Below are positions 7,595 through 16,824 of a stretch of DNA of 64,000 bases, piece by piece. The notes beneath the pieces were generated by a model. It was given only the letters and a program-made list of their open reading frames with translations. It had not been told where the DNA came from and searched no databases. Positions within the stretch are counted from its first letter, which is position 1; the number at the start of each line of letters is the position of its first letter. Origin of the DNA: Neofamilia sp964346535 (GTDB lineage Bacteria > Bacillota > Clostridia > Tissierellales > Peptoniphilaceae). The position numbers and the translations under genes were made by a program. The stretch covers positions 9,877 to 73,876 of the forward strand of contig CAYFUN010000003.1 of assembly GCA_964346535.1 (NCBI GenBank). Reading direction: 5' to 3'.

Positions 7595-9365
7595 CTAGGA
7601 CCCCTCCTTCTTCTATTAGTTTTTCAACTTGGTCTTTTAGTTCTTCTCTAATCTTTTTAATTTCTTCTGCTGCTGAATCGTTATTAATATATTTCATTCT
7701 TGCAATTTTTTCACGAATGTCTAAGTTCAATAACTCTTTCATATAAATTTTTGCGTCCAAGGCCTTAAGTCCTAGGTCGTAAAAGTCTAAAATTGTTCCC
7801 AGCATTTCCTTTTGCTTGTCAATTGGACAGTAGGTATCAACTTCGTGGAAAGAGTTTTGTTGTAAAAAGTCTTCTCTAATCATTTTAGAAACTTCAAGCT
7901 TTAGTTGGTCTTGGTCTGAAAGTGAATCAGCACCAACTAGTCTTACAATTTCTTGCAGGCCAGATTCGTCTTGTAATAGTTGCATGGCCTTAATTCTATT
8001 TTTAGAAAAGTCGTCTCCTTCTAAGTTGTCAAAGTACTTGTCCATTTTATCTTGGTATAGAGAATAAGACTCTATCCAGTTAATGGCTGGGAAGTGACGG
8101 GCATAGGATAAGGCATAGTCTAAGCCCCAGAAGACCTTAACTATACGAAGGGTTGCTTGGGTAACTGGTTCAGAAAGGTCTCCACCTGGAGGTGAAACTG
8201 CACCAATTGTTGTTAGGGCTCCTTCCCTGCCGTCTTTACCTAGGGAAATAACCCTACCAGCTCTTTCATAAAACTCTGCAGCTCTAGATCCTAAATAGGC
8301 AGGATAACCTTCGTCACCAGGCATCTCTTCAAGACGACCTGACATCTCTCTAAGGGCCTCTGCCCATCTTGATGTTGAGTCGGCAAAAAGTGCTACAGAA
8401 TAGCCCATGTCTCTAAAGTATTCAGCTATAGTGATTCCCGTATAAATTGAGGCCTCCCTAGCTGCTACTGGCATGTTAGATGTATTGGCAATTAAAACTG
8501 TCCTCTTCATTAGAGACTCTCCAGTTTGAGGGTCAATAAGTTTTGGAAATTCGTTTAGTACGTCAGTCATTTCGTTGCCACGTTCGCCACAGCCAACATA
8601 GATTACTATTTGGGCATCAGAATATTTTGCCAGCTGATGTTGGATAACTGTCTTTCCAGATCCGAAAGGTCCTGGTATGGCTGCAGTTCCTCCCTTGGCT
8701 ACTGGGAAAAATGTATCTATAACCCTTTGGCCTGTTACTAGAGGCATTTTTGGGTCTAGCTTTCTCATATAAGGTCTGCCCTTTCTAACTGGCCACCTTT
8801 GCATTAGAGAAAATTCTTCTTCTAGACCATTATCATCTTTTAAAACATAAACTGTATCATCTACATGATAAGTTCCTGAATTAATTTTTGTAATAGTTCC
8901 AGACTTTCCTGGCGGAACCATAATTTGGTGTTTTACTATAGTAGTTTCTTGAACGAAACCAAGAATGTCACCTTGCGAAACCTTGTCGCCAACTTTAGCA
9001 GTGGCTTCAAAGTCCCAAGTCTTTTTTCTATCTAGCGATGGAACAATAACTCCCCTAGTAAGAAAGTCTCCTGCTTCTTGTCTCAAGTGTTCTAGAGGTC
9101 TTTGAATTCCATCAAACATACCTTCAATCATACCAGGTCCAAGTTCAACTGACAGTGGCATACCTGTAGTATAAACTGGTTCTCCTGGTCCAATTCCAGT
9201 AGTTTCTTCATATACTTGAATTGAGGCCTTGTCGCCTCTCATCTCAATTATTTCTCCAATAAGTCTGTCTTCTGAAACTTCAACAACGTCATAGACATTG
9301 GCGTCGCTCATACCAACAGCTTCAACTAAAGGTCCTGAAACCTTTACTATTGTTCCTGTATTCAA
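7587..9365 (-). CDS. ntpA: V-type ATP synthase subunit A (catalytic head subunit)
   Basis: The 592-residue protein has the A-type features: N-terminal barrel, the extra non-homologous insertion around residues 115-190, and the Walker A P-loop GPFGSGKT at 232-239 with Lys238. It hydrolyses or makes ATP in the V1 head. The start is TTG (9365-9363), preceded by GAGG 7 nt upstream. The operon order, stalk-I-K-E-C-F-A-B-D, matches the Na+-ATPase operon of Enterococcus hirae. Confidence 0.97.
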   Translation of the reverse strand: MNTGTIVKVSGPLVEAVGMSDANVYDVVEVSEDRLIGEIIEMRGDKASIQVYEETTGIGPGEPVYTTGMPLSVELGPGMIEGMFDGIQRPLEHLRQEAGDFLTRGVIVPSLDRKKTWDFEATAKVGDKVSQGDILGFVQETTIVKHQIMVPPGKSGTITKINSGTYHVDDTVYVLKDDNGLEEEFSLMQRWPVRKGRPYMRKLDPKMPLVTGQRVIDTFFPVAKGGTAAIPGPFGSGKTVIQHQLAKYSDAQIVIYVGCGERGNEMTDVLNEFPKLIDPQTGESLMKRTVLIANTSNMPVAAREASIYTGITIAEYFRDMGYSVALFADSTSRWAEALREMSGRLEEMPGDEGYPAYLGSRAAEFYERAGRVISLGKDGREGALTTIGAVSPPGGDLSEPVTQATLRIVKVFWGLDYALSYARHFPAINWIESYSLYQDKMDKYFDNLEGDDFSKNRIKAMQLLQDESGLQEIVRLVGADSLSDQDQLKLEVSKMIREDFLQQNSFHEVDTYCPIDKQKEMLGTILDFYDLGLKALDAKIYMKELLNLDIREKIARMKYINNDSAAEEIKKIREELKDQVEKLIEEGGVLDA

Positions 9366-9381
9366 TAATAGTCCTCACTTT

Positions 9382-9696
9382 CTATAAAATGTTGGAACCT
9401 AAGGCTTTTTCAACATTTTTACCTATCCTGTCTAGGCCAATATTTAAACTTCCAGCATTGGATGGAATCATAATAATGGCAGGCTCTGGTTCATGGTCAT
9501 AGCGATTAATAGTTTCCATTGCCTTTTTTGCCATTTGTTCAGTAATAAAAATTACCCCATAGTTTTCCTTGGCTAGTCTTTCTATAGTCTTTCTGATTTC
9601 AATATCTTCTTCAGGAATAAAAACGTTAAGTCCCAAGGCCCTAAAACCTAGAACAGAATCCTTGTCGCCTATAACAGCAATTTTTTGTTTATGCAA
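9382..9696 (-). CDS. ntpG: V-type ATP synthase subunit F
   Basis: The 104-residue protein has the small alpha/beta CheY-like fold of subunit F: an opening IAVIGD strand, a VIFITE strand in the middle, and a short C-terminal tail. It binds subunit D in the rotor and modulates activity. The start is TTG at 9696-9694 with AGGTG upstream; it lies within the last codons of subunit C (8-nt overlap). In E. hirae naming this is NtpG. Confidence 0.92.
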   Translation of the reverse strand: MHKQKIAVIGDKDSVLGFRALGLNVFIPEEDIEIRKTIERLAKENYGVIFITEQMAKKAMETINRYDHEPEPAIIMIPSNAGSLNIGLDRIGKNVEKALGSNIL

Positions 9697-10690
9697 TCAA
9701 TTCACCTGTCCTTTCCCTAATTTGCTCAGGAGTCATTTGGTTAATTTTTCCTACAGCAATAGTTCGAATCATTTGGACTTCTCTTTCCTTGCGCAACATA
9801 TATGAATATAAGACCTCAGGTCCGTAGGTTATCTTTAGACCCTTTAGTGTATTTTCGTCAATGTACTCAAAGACCTTTTGTCTAATGTGAAGAAGTTTGC
9901 CATCTTCCATGGTGGCCTTTAAACCTTGGTCTAAATACTTGTAAATATCATAAGGCTTAAAAACTTCAATTAGGTCTTCAGTATTTTCGTAATAATACTT
10001 GGCATAAAGGTCTGCTGGAATGTTGCCTCCCTTAATCATAAAGTCAGCTACACAGTTAACCCTGTGGTTTTGCTTTTTCCCTCTAACTGTCATGTTGATA
10101 TTTTGACTGTCAATTCGGTTTCTAACCATAAACTTTATATAGTCAGATCCCAGCTTTTCAGAAAGTTCACTGGCATATTCACTGTGCCAGGTATCTAAAG
10201 TCATATCTAGTCTTTGAGGGTCCTTGCTGGTCTCATATTCATCAAGAGCAGCATTAATTGCAGCCTTAAACTTATAGTCCTTAGTTGCCCTGCCGTTTTC
10301 CTTTAAGTCTTCTAAAAGTTCTAAATAATTATAATCAGAAATTGGTATTAGAAGATCTGTTAGGTCTTGGCCTAATAAATAAGATTTTATAATAACTTTT
10401 AAGTTGTGGAAAATATACTTAGAAGCTAAAATTTCTACAACCTCTCTATCCTTGGCCATTTTAAAAAATTCCTTGTACATAGTTGAAAGTCTATCATTTA
10501 AAGCCTTATCAAACTTTGTTCTTTGGCCTACTAGGTCAGCCAAATCAGCATAAGAAGTTTCAGCAAGAACTCTTTTAAAGTCTTCTAAATTTTCAGACTC
10601 AATTAACTTGTTAAAGGTCTGAATATCTATAAGCCTTTTTTCATAAACTCTAACAGTTGTAGAATTTTGAATATAGTCTTCTCTGTTCAA
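9689..10690 (-). CDS. ntpC: V-type ATP synthase subunit C (rotor socket linking D to the K ring)
   Basis: The 333-residue, mostly helical protein matches bacterial and archaeal subunit C in length and composition. It is the funnel that seats the D/F shaft on the membrane K ring. The start is TTG at 10690-10688 preceded by GGAGG. It lies 15 nt after ntpE and overlaps ntpG. Confidence 0.92.
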   Translation of the reverse strand: MNREDYIQNSTTVRVYEKRLIDIQTFNKLIESENLEDFKRVLAETSYADLADLVGQRTKFDKALNDRLSTMYKEFFKMAKDREVVEILASKYIFHNLKVIIKSYLLGQDLTDLLIPISDYNYLELLEDLKENGRATKDYKFKAAINAALDEYETSKDPQRLDMTLDTWHSEYASELSEKLGSDYIKFMVRNRIDSQNINMTVRGKKQNHRVNCVADFMIKGGNIPADLYAKYYYENTEDLIEVFKPYDIYKYLDQGLKATMEDGKLLHIRQKVFEYIDENTLKGLKITYGPEVLYSYMLRKEREVQMIRTIAVGKINQMTPEQIRERTGELIA

Positions 10691-10705
10691 AGCTTACCTC
10701 CTATC

Positions 10706-11257
10706 TTATTTGGTCAAAAATTTTATTAGTTCAGGTCCAATTTCATTTCTGCGATCATTTAAAATATCTTCATATTTAAAATTATAGTCCATCTTTTCTT
10801 TTGCTAGGACAAAACCATTTTCTACAAAATTTTCTTCGTCTATTTTTACCTTTAAATTAGAATTTTTTACTGCATTTAATCTTGACTTTGGTAGCCTAAG
10901 AGTTAAATCATCTGATCCGATTTTTTCTATGGCAGCCTTAACTTTTTCTATAAATTCTTCATCAGAAATATTATTAAGTCTGTCTAAAGTAAGATCAAAA
11001 ACTCTGTCTATAAGATTTTGTCTTTCTTCAAGTCTTTGGTCTCTAATTCTAATTCCTACATTTTCTAATATTCTCTTATAAATAACATCTGCCTTATTGT
11101 TGGCATCAGCTAGAATTTTTACTTTTTCTGCATTGGCCTCACTAAGGATTTTGTCCTTTATTTCAGCAGCCTTGGTCTTGCCATCAAATTCAATGGCCTG
11201 GATTTGTTCCTCAGCTTCTGTTTGGATTTTATTTATAATATTGTCTATATTTGACAT
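10706..11257 (-). CDS. ntpE: V-type ATP synthase subunit E (peripheral stalk)
   Basis: The 183-residue protein has an N-terminal charged coiled coil, with alternating Glu, Lys and Ala, and a C-terminal globular part, as in NtpE. It pairs with the small stalk subunit encoded first in the operon to hold the head still against rotation. It follows ntpK by 14 nt. Confidence 0.92.
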   Translation of the reverse strand: MSNIDNIINKIQTEAEEQIQAIEFDGKTKAAEIKDKILSEANAEKVKILADANNKADVIYKRILENVGIRIRDQRLEERQNLIDRVFDLTLDRLNNISDEEFIEKVKAAIEKIGSDDLTLRLPKSRLNAVKNSNLKVKIDEENFVENGFVLAKEKMDYNFKYEDILNDRRNEIGPELIKFLTK

Positions 11258-11271
11258 CTACATCAATTCCT

Positions 11272-11745
11272 TTAAAATGCAACTTGTTGTAATAATAAGA
11301 ATGAAATTGCAAAGGCTAAAATTGCATAAGTTTCTACCATTACTGCAAGTATTATGGCCTTAGTAACTTCTTTAGAGTTTTTAGCTAAAATATTTTGACC
11401 AGCAATAGCTACCTTACCTTGGGCAATAGCTGAAAAATATCCAACAACTCCTACTGGAAGAGCTGCCATTAGTAGATATAGTCCTTCAACTAAAGGCATA
11501 CCAGTAGATAATCTAAACATTGAGAATAGTCCAATTACAAAGCCGTAAAGACCTTGTGTACCTGGTAGTAATTGAAGAATAAGAGCTGATACAAACTTTT
11601 CTGGCTCTTCAACTATAACTCCAGCTGCAGCTTCACCTGCAATTCCAACTCCTTTAGCAGAGCCCATTCCTGATAAGAAAACTGCTACTGCTACACCTAA
11701 CACTCCAAAAATTAATCCGCCATATTGTCCGAAGAATCCTGACAT
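11272..11745 (-). CDS. ntpK: V-type ATP synthase subunit K, membrane ring, with Na+-binding residues
   Basis: The 157-residue proteolipid has four membrane helices, a duplicated hairpin as in E. hirae NtpK. The Na+ ligands known from NtpK (Leu61, Thr64, Gln65, Gln110, Glu139) are all matched with an offset of one: Leu60, Thr63 and Gln64 in LPGTQ, Gln109 in IAQG, and Glu138 in VETYA. This supports a Na+-translocating rather than H+-translocating enzyme; the inference rests on these residues alone. GGAGG precedes ATG. Confidence 0.95.
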   Translation of the reverse strand: MSGFFGQYGGLIFGVLGVAVAVFLSGMGSAKGVGIAGEAAAGVIVEEPEKFVSALILQLLPGTQGLYGFVIGLFSMFRLSTGMPLVEGLYLLMAALPVGVVGYFSAIAQGKVAIAGQNILAKNSKEVTKAIILAVMVETYAILAFAISFLLLQQVAF

Positions 11746-11755
11746 TTTTTTCCTC

Positions 11756-13696
11756 CTATTTTTTTATATTAATATATTTTGTTTCTTTTCTAACTCTATT
11801 AAACTTCTTGCCTCCACCTTCATAAAACTTTCCAAAGAATTCAACAAAGGTCAGTCTTAGTGTGTGGACATAAGCTGAAAGTGCTGACAGGGCCAGGTTA
11901 AATATTTGGCCACCAACAAAGATTACAGCTGCAAAAATTATTCCCACTAGGCCACTTGATGCTACAGTGCCAGCTATCATATTAATAGCAACACCTATAA
12001 AGCCACCTGCCAAACCTAGAGCCATTAGTCTTAGGTAGGAAACAAAGTCTCCTAGCCAAGATGAAATTCCGTAAAGGTTGTAGGCACCAGATGCTATTCT
12101 GCCAACAGGAGACTTGGCTTCTCTGCCTGTAAAAAATACAATAATTAGCATTCCAGCTATCATTATATATTTGGCAATATTTTTTCCTGGTAAGGAAAGT
12201 GGGCCTGCTAAAATCATATAGATGGCTCCAAGTAAAACCATGTACCAAGAGAAAACATCAAAGAAGGCATCAATTGAGTGGCCATCTCTAATTAGGACAT
12301 AGGCCTTCATGGCCATACCTAAAAACATGTGAACAGCACCTAGGGCTATAGAAATAATTAGTACAGTCATATAGTCCCCAGCTGGGTCAATAAGTTGTGG
12401 AATATTTATAGCTCCGCCAAAGACAGACCCATAAACTAGGCCCCACAAAATTGTCGAATAACCTAGGTAGTTGAAAAACTTAATGTTTTTTCTCATAGAA
12501 TCACTTAGGTTAAATCTTAAAAGTACATAAGTGCCAATTACTAGTAACAAACCGTAGCCAGCATCGGCAATCATCATACCGAAAAACAACCAATAAAAGG
12601 GTGCTAAAAATGGCGTCGGGTCAACTTCATTGTAGCGAGGCATAGAATACATTTCAGTTAGTGGTTCAAAAACTGAAACAAACTTGTTGTTTTCAAGTTC
12701 TATAGGCACATTAGGATTGTCCTTGTCTGCCTCATTCATTTCTAAATAATAATTCTTAGGGAAGTTCTTACTTAGTCTTCTTTGAAAGTTGTCGGCGTTT
12801 TTACTGTTGACATAACCTTCAATAACACTAACTTTTTTAGTTGCTAAAAAGTTGTCGACAGAAGAAAGCTTTTCTTCAACTTGCTTTAAGTATTCATATC
12901 TTAATTTCAAATTGTCTAAGTCTTCTGTCATAGACCTATACTTGTTTTCAATTTCTTTTATTTCACTTTTTAAGGTCTCAATCTCTTTTTCCTTGGCCTT
13001 AATATCTTGGGCAGGACTTTTTTCAGTTTTGACAGCTTCTTCATAAAAAGAATACTTTCTCAAAAGATCTGTCATCTTACTAAGTTCACTTTCCTCAACT
13101 ACTGCTAGGATATAAGAGTTCTTATCATCTTGTCCTATTCTCTCTACTAAACTGTATTGAAAGTTCTTTAAATCTTCTTTTAAAGACTCAAATTGGGCTG
13201 AAAGAACATAACCAGTAATAAAATTTACATGTTTGGTTTTTTCTATGGCCTTAGATGGAACTTTTAAGTCTATCCAAGGTTTCAGCTCATGTATTTCATT
13301 TTCAATTCTTTCAATAATCTTCTTCTTATTTTCAATAGACTTATTTAAATTAGAAAGGTTTAATAGAAAGCTTGTAAAGTCTAGCTGAGCTCCCTTTTGC
13401 ATAAGGTCCTCGTAGCTATAATTTTTATTGCCTTCTTGCAAATTTTTCAGGCCAGATTTTTTCTCCTGAAAGGAAGACAAAAGATTTATTGCACTTTCAA
13501 TTTCTCCAATTTCTTCTCTAACATCTAAAATTGCCTCATCTTCTGAAAAATATTCTAGTCCAGAATCAAGTAATTCAGTTTCTTCAGTAAGGTCCTTTAA
13601 GTGGACGTCACCAAAGTCTTGTAGAAAATCTAAAAACTCATTGTTGAGACTGCGTAAAAAATAGAGTTTGAAATGATGCATTTTAGCTATTGCCAT
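11756..13696 (-). CDS. ntpI: V-type ATP synthase subunit I (stator with ion half-channels)
   Basis: The 646-residue protein has a cytosolic N-terminal half with two long coiled coils (about 95-130 and 220-290) and a C-terminal membrane half of seven or eight helices starting near residue 365. It anchors the peripheral stalks and provides the ion path beside the K ring. It starts 1 nt after the stalk-subunit gene stops, and has GAAAGGA upstream. Confidence 0.95.
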   Translation of the reverse strand: MAIAKMHHFKLYFLRSLNNEFLDFLQDFGDVHLKDLTEETELLDSGLEYFSEDEAILDVREEIGEIESAINLLSSFQEKKSGLKNLQEGNKNYSYEDLMQKGAQLDFTSFLLNLSNLNKSIENKKKIIERIENEIHELKPWIDLKVPSKAIEKTKHVNFITGYVLSAQFESLKEDLKNFQYSLVERIGQDDKNSYILAVVEESELSKMTDLLRKYSFYEEAVKTEKSPAQDIKAKEKEIETLKSEIKEIENKYRSMTEDLDNLKLRYEYLKQVEEKLSSVDNFLATKKVSVIEGYVNSKNADNFQRRLSKNFPKNYYLEMNEADKDNPNVPIELENNKFVSVFEPLTEMYSMPRYNEVDPTPFLAPFYWLFFGMMIADAGYGLLLVIGTYVLLRFNLSDSMRKNIKFFNYLGYSTILWGLVYGSVFGGAINIPQLIDPAGDYMTVLIISIALGAVHMFLGMAMKAYVLIRDGHSIDAFFDVFSWYMVLLGAIYMILAGPLSLPGKNIAKYIMIAGMLIIVFFTGREAKSPVGRIASGAYNLYGISSWLGDFVSYLRLMALGLAGGFIGVAINMIAGTVASSGLVGIIFAAVIFVGGQIFNLALSALSAYVHTLRLTFVEFFGKFYEGGGKKFNRVRKETKYINIKK

Positions 13697-13697
13697 A

Positions 13698-14009
13698 TCA
13701 AATCACTATCCTTTCTAATACAAAATCAACTGCTTCTTGAAGCTTTTTATCACTTAAGTTTTTTAACTGAGAAAATTCAAGTTCTCCTTCTGCCAAACGC
13801 CTGTCAGATTCCATTTCGGCCTCTGCCTTTCTTCTTTCAACTATAATTTTTGCTTCGTTTTTAGCCTGGTCAATAATTTCCCTAGACTCAAATTCAGCTT
13901 CATCTCTAGTTAATTTATAAAGGTCGCTGGCGTTTTTTTCTGCTTCTTTAATTTGTCTTTCTAAACCATCTTCTAACTCTCTTATTCTATTTATTGAATC
14001 AATAATCAA
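13698..14009 (-). CDS. ntpF: V-type ATP synthase peripheral-stalk subunit (G/H type, E. hirae NtpF)
   Basis: I place the start at TTG 14009-14007, which has GGAGG 7 nt upstream; an upstream in-frame start would add 11 residues but has no ribosome binding site and would contain this GGAGG. The resulting 103-residue protein is almost wholly a charged coiled coil, fitting the small partner of subunit E. It is the first gene of the V-ATPase operon and begins 51 nt after the stop of the MocR-type regulator, with no terminator between, so read-through from the regulator is possible. Confidence 0.85.
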   Translation of the reverse strand: MIIDSINRIRELEDGLERQIKEAEKNASDLYKLTRDEAEFESREIIDQAKNEAKIIVERRKAEAEMESDRRLAEGELEFSQLKNLSDKKLQEAVDFVLERIVI

Positions 14010-14060
14010 TGACTCACCTCCTAAAAAGAAAAGTTTTAACAACTAAATTTATAAGTAAAA

Positions 14061-15446
14061 CTAGAGGACTTTAAAAAATTCATCTAAGCCCTTGTTAAGA
14101 CTAGCAGGACTTAAGCTGCCAAAACCAAAGAGAAATTTCCCTGAAGATTTTTCCTTGGAGTTTTTGCTATAATAAGCTGCTAGCGGATAGATTTCGATTC
14201 CACTTTCTTTGCAAAGTCTTTCAATTTCAAAATCATCCTTCTTAGTTTTTACTTCCACTACTATATGAATACCCAAATCGGCCCCAGATATATCTAAGAC
14301 TTGGGGATAGGTCTTTAATTTTTCAATTAGAGCCTCTCTCTTTTTCTTATAATTTCTCCTCATTCTATTTAGGTGCCTTTGAAAGTAACCTTCATCTAAA
14401 AACTTGGTCATAACAAGTTGGTTAATGGCTGGCACTGGACAAATAAAAAATGGAAAATTCACCTTCAATTCTTCCATAAGTTTGTCTGGAAGAATCATAT
14501 AAGAAACTCTCATAGAAGGTGCAAGAGACTTAGAAAAAGATCCCATATAAATAACCCTGTCCTTGGCATCTAGTTTTTTTATAGGGTCAATAGGCCTACC
14601 AACATAGCGAAACTCTGTATCATAATCATCTTCAATTAAATAGCGATTTTCTTTTGAAGATGCCCACTTTAATAAGTCCAGTCTTTTTGAAATTGGCATA
14701 ATCGACCCAGTTGGAAATTGATGGGACGGAGTTATGGTTAAAATATTGGCTCCAGAATTTTTTAAATCTTCTAGAGAGACTCCATCGTCTTCAACCTTAA
14801 TAGGTTTGCAAGTAAAGCCTCTTGAAGAAATCATTTCAGGCAAAATGTCATAGCCTGGATTTTCAACTGCAAAGATACTGTCCTTAGAAAAAACATAAAA
14901 GAGCATTTCATAAAGATATTCCATGCCAGATGAAACAACTATGTTCTCAGCCCTTACATTTAAAGACCTAGAATCATTTAAGTACTTGCTTATAGCCTTT
15001 CTAAAATCCCACTTGCCCAGAGGGTCTGACTGACTAATTAAATCCTTACCACCTGCATCAATAACTTCCTTAAAGATTTTTGAAAAAGTGTAGTAGGGAA
15101 ATTTTTCCTCATCAATTGAATAGGGAGAAAAATCGTAGAGAATTTCTCTTCTCTCTTCTCTTTCTTTTTCTACTTCAAGCCTTTCTTCTCTATCAACACT
15201 GGGATAAAAATTATTTAACTGTTCTACAAAATAACCAGACCTTTCCTTTGCTAAAATAAACCCTTCTTCTTCTAAAATATAGTAGGCTTTTGAAATCGTA
15301 TTCATACTAAGGCCAAGTTGTTCGGCTAGATTTCTCTTGGATGGCAGTCTGTCTCCACTTTTGAAATTACCTGAGACAATTTTTTCTTTATAGTACTCAT
15401 AGATCTGTAAGTAAAGAGCTGCTTTTGAGTTTTGGTCTATAAGCAA
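14061..15446 (-). CDS. MocR/PdxR-type transcriptional regulator (GntR HTH plus aminotransferase domain)
   Basis: The 461-residue protein has an N-terminal GntR winged helix (about 10-75, including RLPSKRNLAEQLG), a charged linker, and a fold-type I aminotransferase domain with the PLP-lysine in SFSKSL at Lys306. MocR proteins use bound PLP or an amino-acid adduct to sense metabolites and control PLP, GABA, taurine or transport genes. The start is TTG (15446-15444), with GGAG 8 nt upstream. No PLP synthesis gene is near. It lies directly upstream of the V-ATPase operon in the same orientation, which is unusual; its target is unknown. Confidence 0.9.
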   Translation of the reverse strand: MLIDQNSKAALYLQIYEYYKEKIVSGNFKSGDRLPSKRNLAEQLGLSMNTISKAYYILEEEGFILAKERSGYFVEQLNNFYPSVDREERLEVEKEREERREILYDFSPYSIDEEKFPYYTFSKIFKEVIDAGGKDLISQSDPLGKWDFRKAISKYLNDSRSLNVRAENIVVSSGMEYLYEMLFYVFSKDSIFAVENPGYDILPEMISSRGFTCKPIKVEDDGVSLEDLKNSGANILTITPSHQFPTGSIMPISKRLDLLKWASSKENRYLIEDDYDTEFRYVGRPIDPIKKLDAKDRVIYMGSFSKSLAPSMRVSYMILPDKLMEELKVNFPFFICPVPAINQLVMTKFLDEGYFQRHLNRMRRNYKKKREALIEKLKTYPQVLDISGADLGIHIVVEVKTKKDDFEIERLCKESGIEIYPLAAYYSKNSKEKSSGKFLFGFGSLSPASLNKGLDEFFKVL

Positions 15447-15577
15447 ATAATCAACTCCAAATATTCATATATACATATTTTAACATTTATAGAGGGCTTT
15501 TACAATTAAGGTCTATTAATTATTTAATTTATTTCTTTAAAAAAAGTCTTTTGATTTTTACTTTTAAATTTGCCCAT

Positions 15578-15608
15578 GAAAAAAAGACAGATGAATTTTT
15601 CACCTGCC
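15578..15608 (-). terminator. Terminator after the PpiC foldase gene
   Basis: On the minus strand GGCAGGTGAA (15608-15599) pairs with TTCATCTGTC (15595-15586) through a 3-nt loop, with G-U pairs, then a T7 run. It sits 12 nt past the foldase stop codon. Confidence 0.8.
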
Positions 15609-15619
15609 TTTTAAAAGTT

Positions 15620-16375
15620 TTATTTATAAAGATTGTCGTCTACAATTTCTGGCTTGTATTCTTTGTTAAGCTCGTCGATTTTATCTAAATAAGCTTGTTG
15701 TTGTTTTAGTCTTAGGGCTTCTGCTCTAACTTCATTGTAAACGTCTTTTAATTCTGTTTCAGCTTTTGAGTTTTTCTTGTTTAATCTAATTATATGGTAG
15801 CCAAATTGAGTTTGAACTGGCTTAGAAATTTGTTTTTCTTCTAGGGCAAAGGCTGCCTCTTCAAATTCTTTTACCATTTGGCCCCTACCAAATTCTCCTA
15901 GGGCTCCACCTGCGTCCTTTGATGGACAAGTTGAATATTCTCTAGCTGCATCTTCAAAGGCCTTGCCTTCTTCAATTTCTTTTTTAATTTTTTCAGCCTT
16001 TTCCTTGCTGTCAACTAAAATGTGAGATGCATCAATTGTATCTTTGGCGAAGATGTTTTTGTTTTCTTCAAAGACTTTTTTGATTTCGTCTTCACTTACT
16101 TCAAGGTTGCCAATTACTTTTGTAAAGGCGTAATTTTTTAGTAGTGAGTCTTTTGTCTCTTCTAAAACTCTTGTAAATTCTTCGTCTTGGTCTAGTTTAT
16201 TTTTCTTTGCATCAAGAAGTAGTAGTTCTTGGTTGACCATTTCTTTTACTATGGCCTTAATTCCATCTTCTGATTGGAATTGCATGGCAACTTGTGGGCC
16301 AATTTCTTCTATAAACTTGACTACGTCGTCTTGGGTTATTTCTATGTCTCCAATTTTTGCTACTAATTTGCTCAT
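15620..16375 (-). CDS. PpiC-type (parvulin) peptidyl-prolyl isomerase, cytosolic foldase
   Basis: The 251-residue protein has a SurA/PrsA-like N-terminal helical chaperone region (about 1-105), a parvulin domain (about 113-205: a SHILV strand, the GGALGEFGRGQM loop and the FGYHIIRL end), and a C-terminal helix. It lacks a signal peptide or lipobox, unlike PrsA, so it should act in the cytosol. It catalyses cis-trans isomerisation of prolyl bonds. The gene has its own flanking terminators on both sides and appears monocistronic. Confidence 0.88.
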   Translation of the reverse strand: MSKLVAKIGDIEITQDDVVKFIEEIGPQVAMQFQSEDGIKAIVKEMVNQELLLLDAKKNKLDQDEEFTRVLEETKDSLLKNYAFTKVIGNLEVSEDEIKKVFEENKNIFAKDTIDASHILVDSKEKAEKIKKEIEEGKAFEDAAREYSTCPSKDAGGALGEFGRGQMVKEFEEAAFALEEKQISKPVQTQFGYHIIRLNKKNSKAETELKDVYNEVRAEALRLKQQQAYLDKIDELNKEYKPEIVDDNLYK

Positions 16376-16395
16376 TTAATCCTTCCTTTTCTTAT

Positions 16396-16422
16396 AAAAA
16401 AACCTCTTAAAAAAGAGGTTTT
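16396..16422 (-). terminator. Terminator after the cold-shock gene
   Basis: On the minus strand AAAACCTCTT pairs with AAGAGGTTTT across a short T-rich loop and ends in a T run, 7 nt after the csp stop codon. Confidence 0.8.
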
Positions 16423-16428
16423 AGTCTA

Positions 16429-16626
16429 TTAGATAATTTCTATATTTGCTGCTTGTGGGCCTTTTTCACCATCAACAAGTTCAAATGAAACTTCTTGTCC
16501 TTCTGAAAGAGTTTTAAAGCCTTCATTGTTGATTTGTGAAAAATGTGCAAATACATCTTTACCATCTTCACTTGTAATAAAGCCATATCCTTTTTCTGCA
16601 CTAAACCATTTTACTTTTCCGTTCAT
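16429..16626 (-). CDS. Cold-shock protein (CspA family)
   Basis: The start at ATG 16626-16624 is set by GGAGG immediately upstream; longer frames have no ribosome binding site. The 65-residue product is one cold-shock domain with the RNA-binding motifs RNP1 (KGYGFI, 12-17) and RNP2 (VFAHF, 25-29). It binds single-stranded RNA and DNA and melts mRNA structure. It is monocistronic, with a structured leader (hairpin at 16657-16675) and a long upstream noncoding region typical of csp genes. Confidence 0.96.
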   Translation of the reverse strand: MNGKVKWFSAEKGYGFITSEDGKDVFAHFSQINNEGFKTLSEGQEVSFELVDGEKGPQAANIEII

Positions 16627-16656
16627 TCTTCTACCTCCGAAATTTTTTTGTGAACT

Positions 16657-16675
16657 AACAAGGCTCAACCTTGTT
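16657..16675 (-). promoter_or_regulatory. 5' leader hairpin of the cold-shock gene
   Basis: AACAAGG and CCTTGTT form a 7-bp stem around a 5-nt loop, 30 nt upstream of the csp start. Structured leaders control many csp mRNAs by temperature. The rest of the 198-nt region 16627-16824 shows no clear gene or promoter. Confidence 0.35.
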
Positions 16676-16824
16676 TCTTTAACCTACAATAATACGAAAA
16701 AATCCCGATAAGTTTTATATTAAAAGAATTCACTACCGTAATACTTGATTAAAGCTTTCTAAAATAGAATACCATTAAAGCCTTTAAAAATCAAGAGCTA
16801 TTTCTCATAAAGCCTTCTTTTTCT

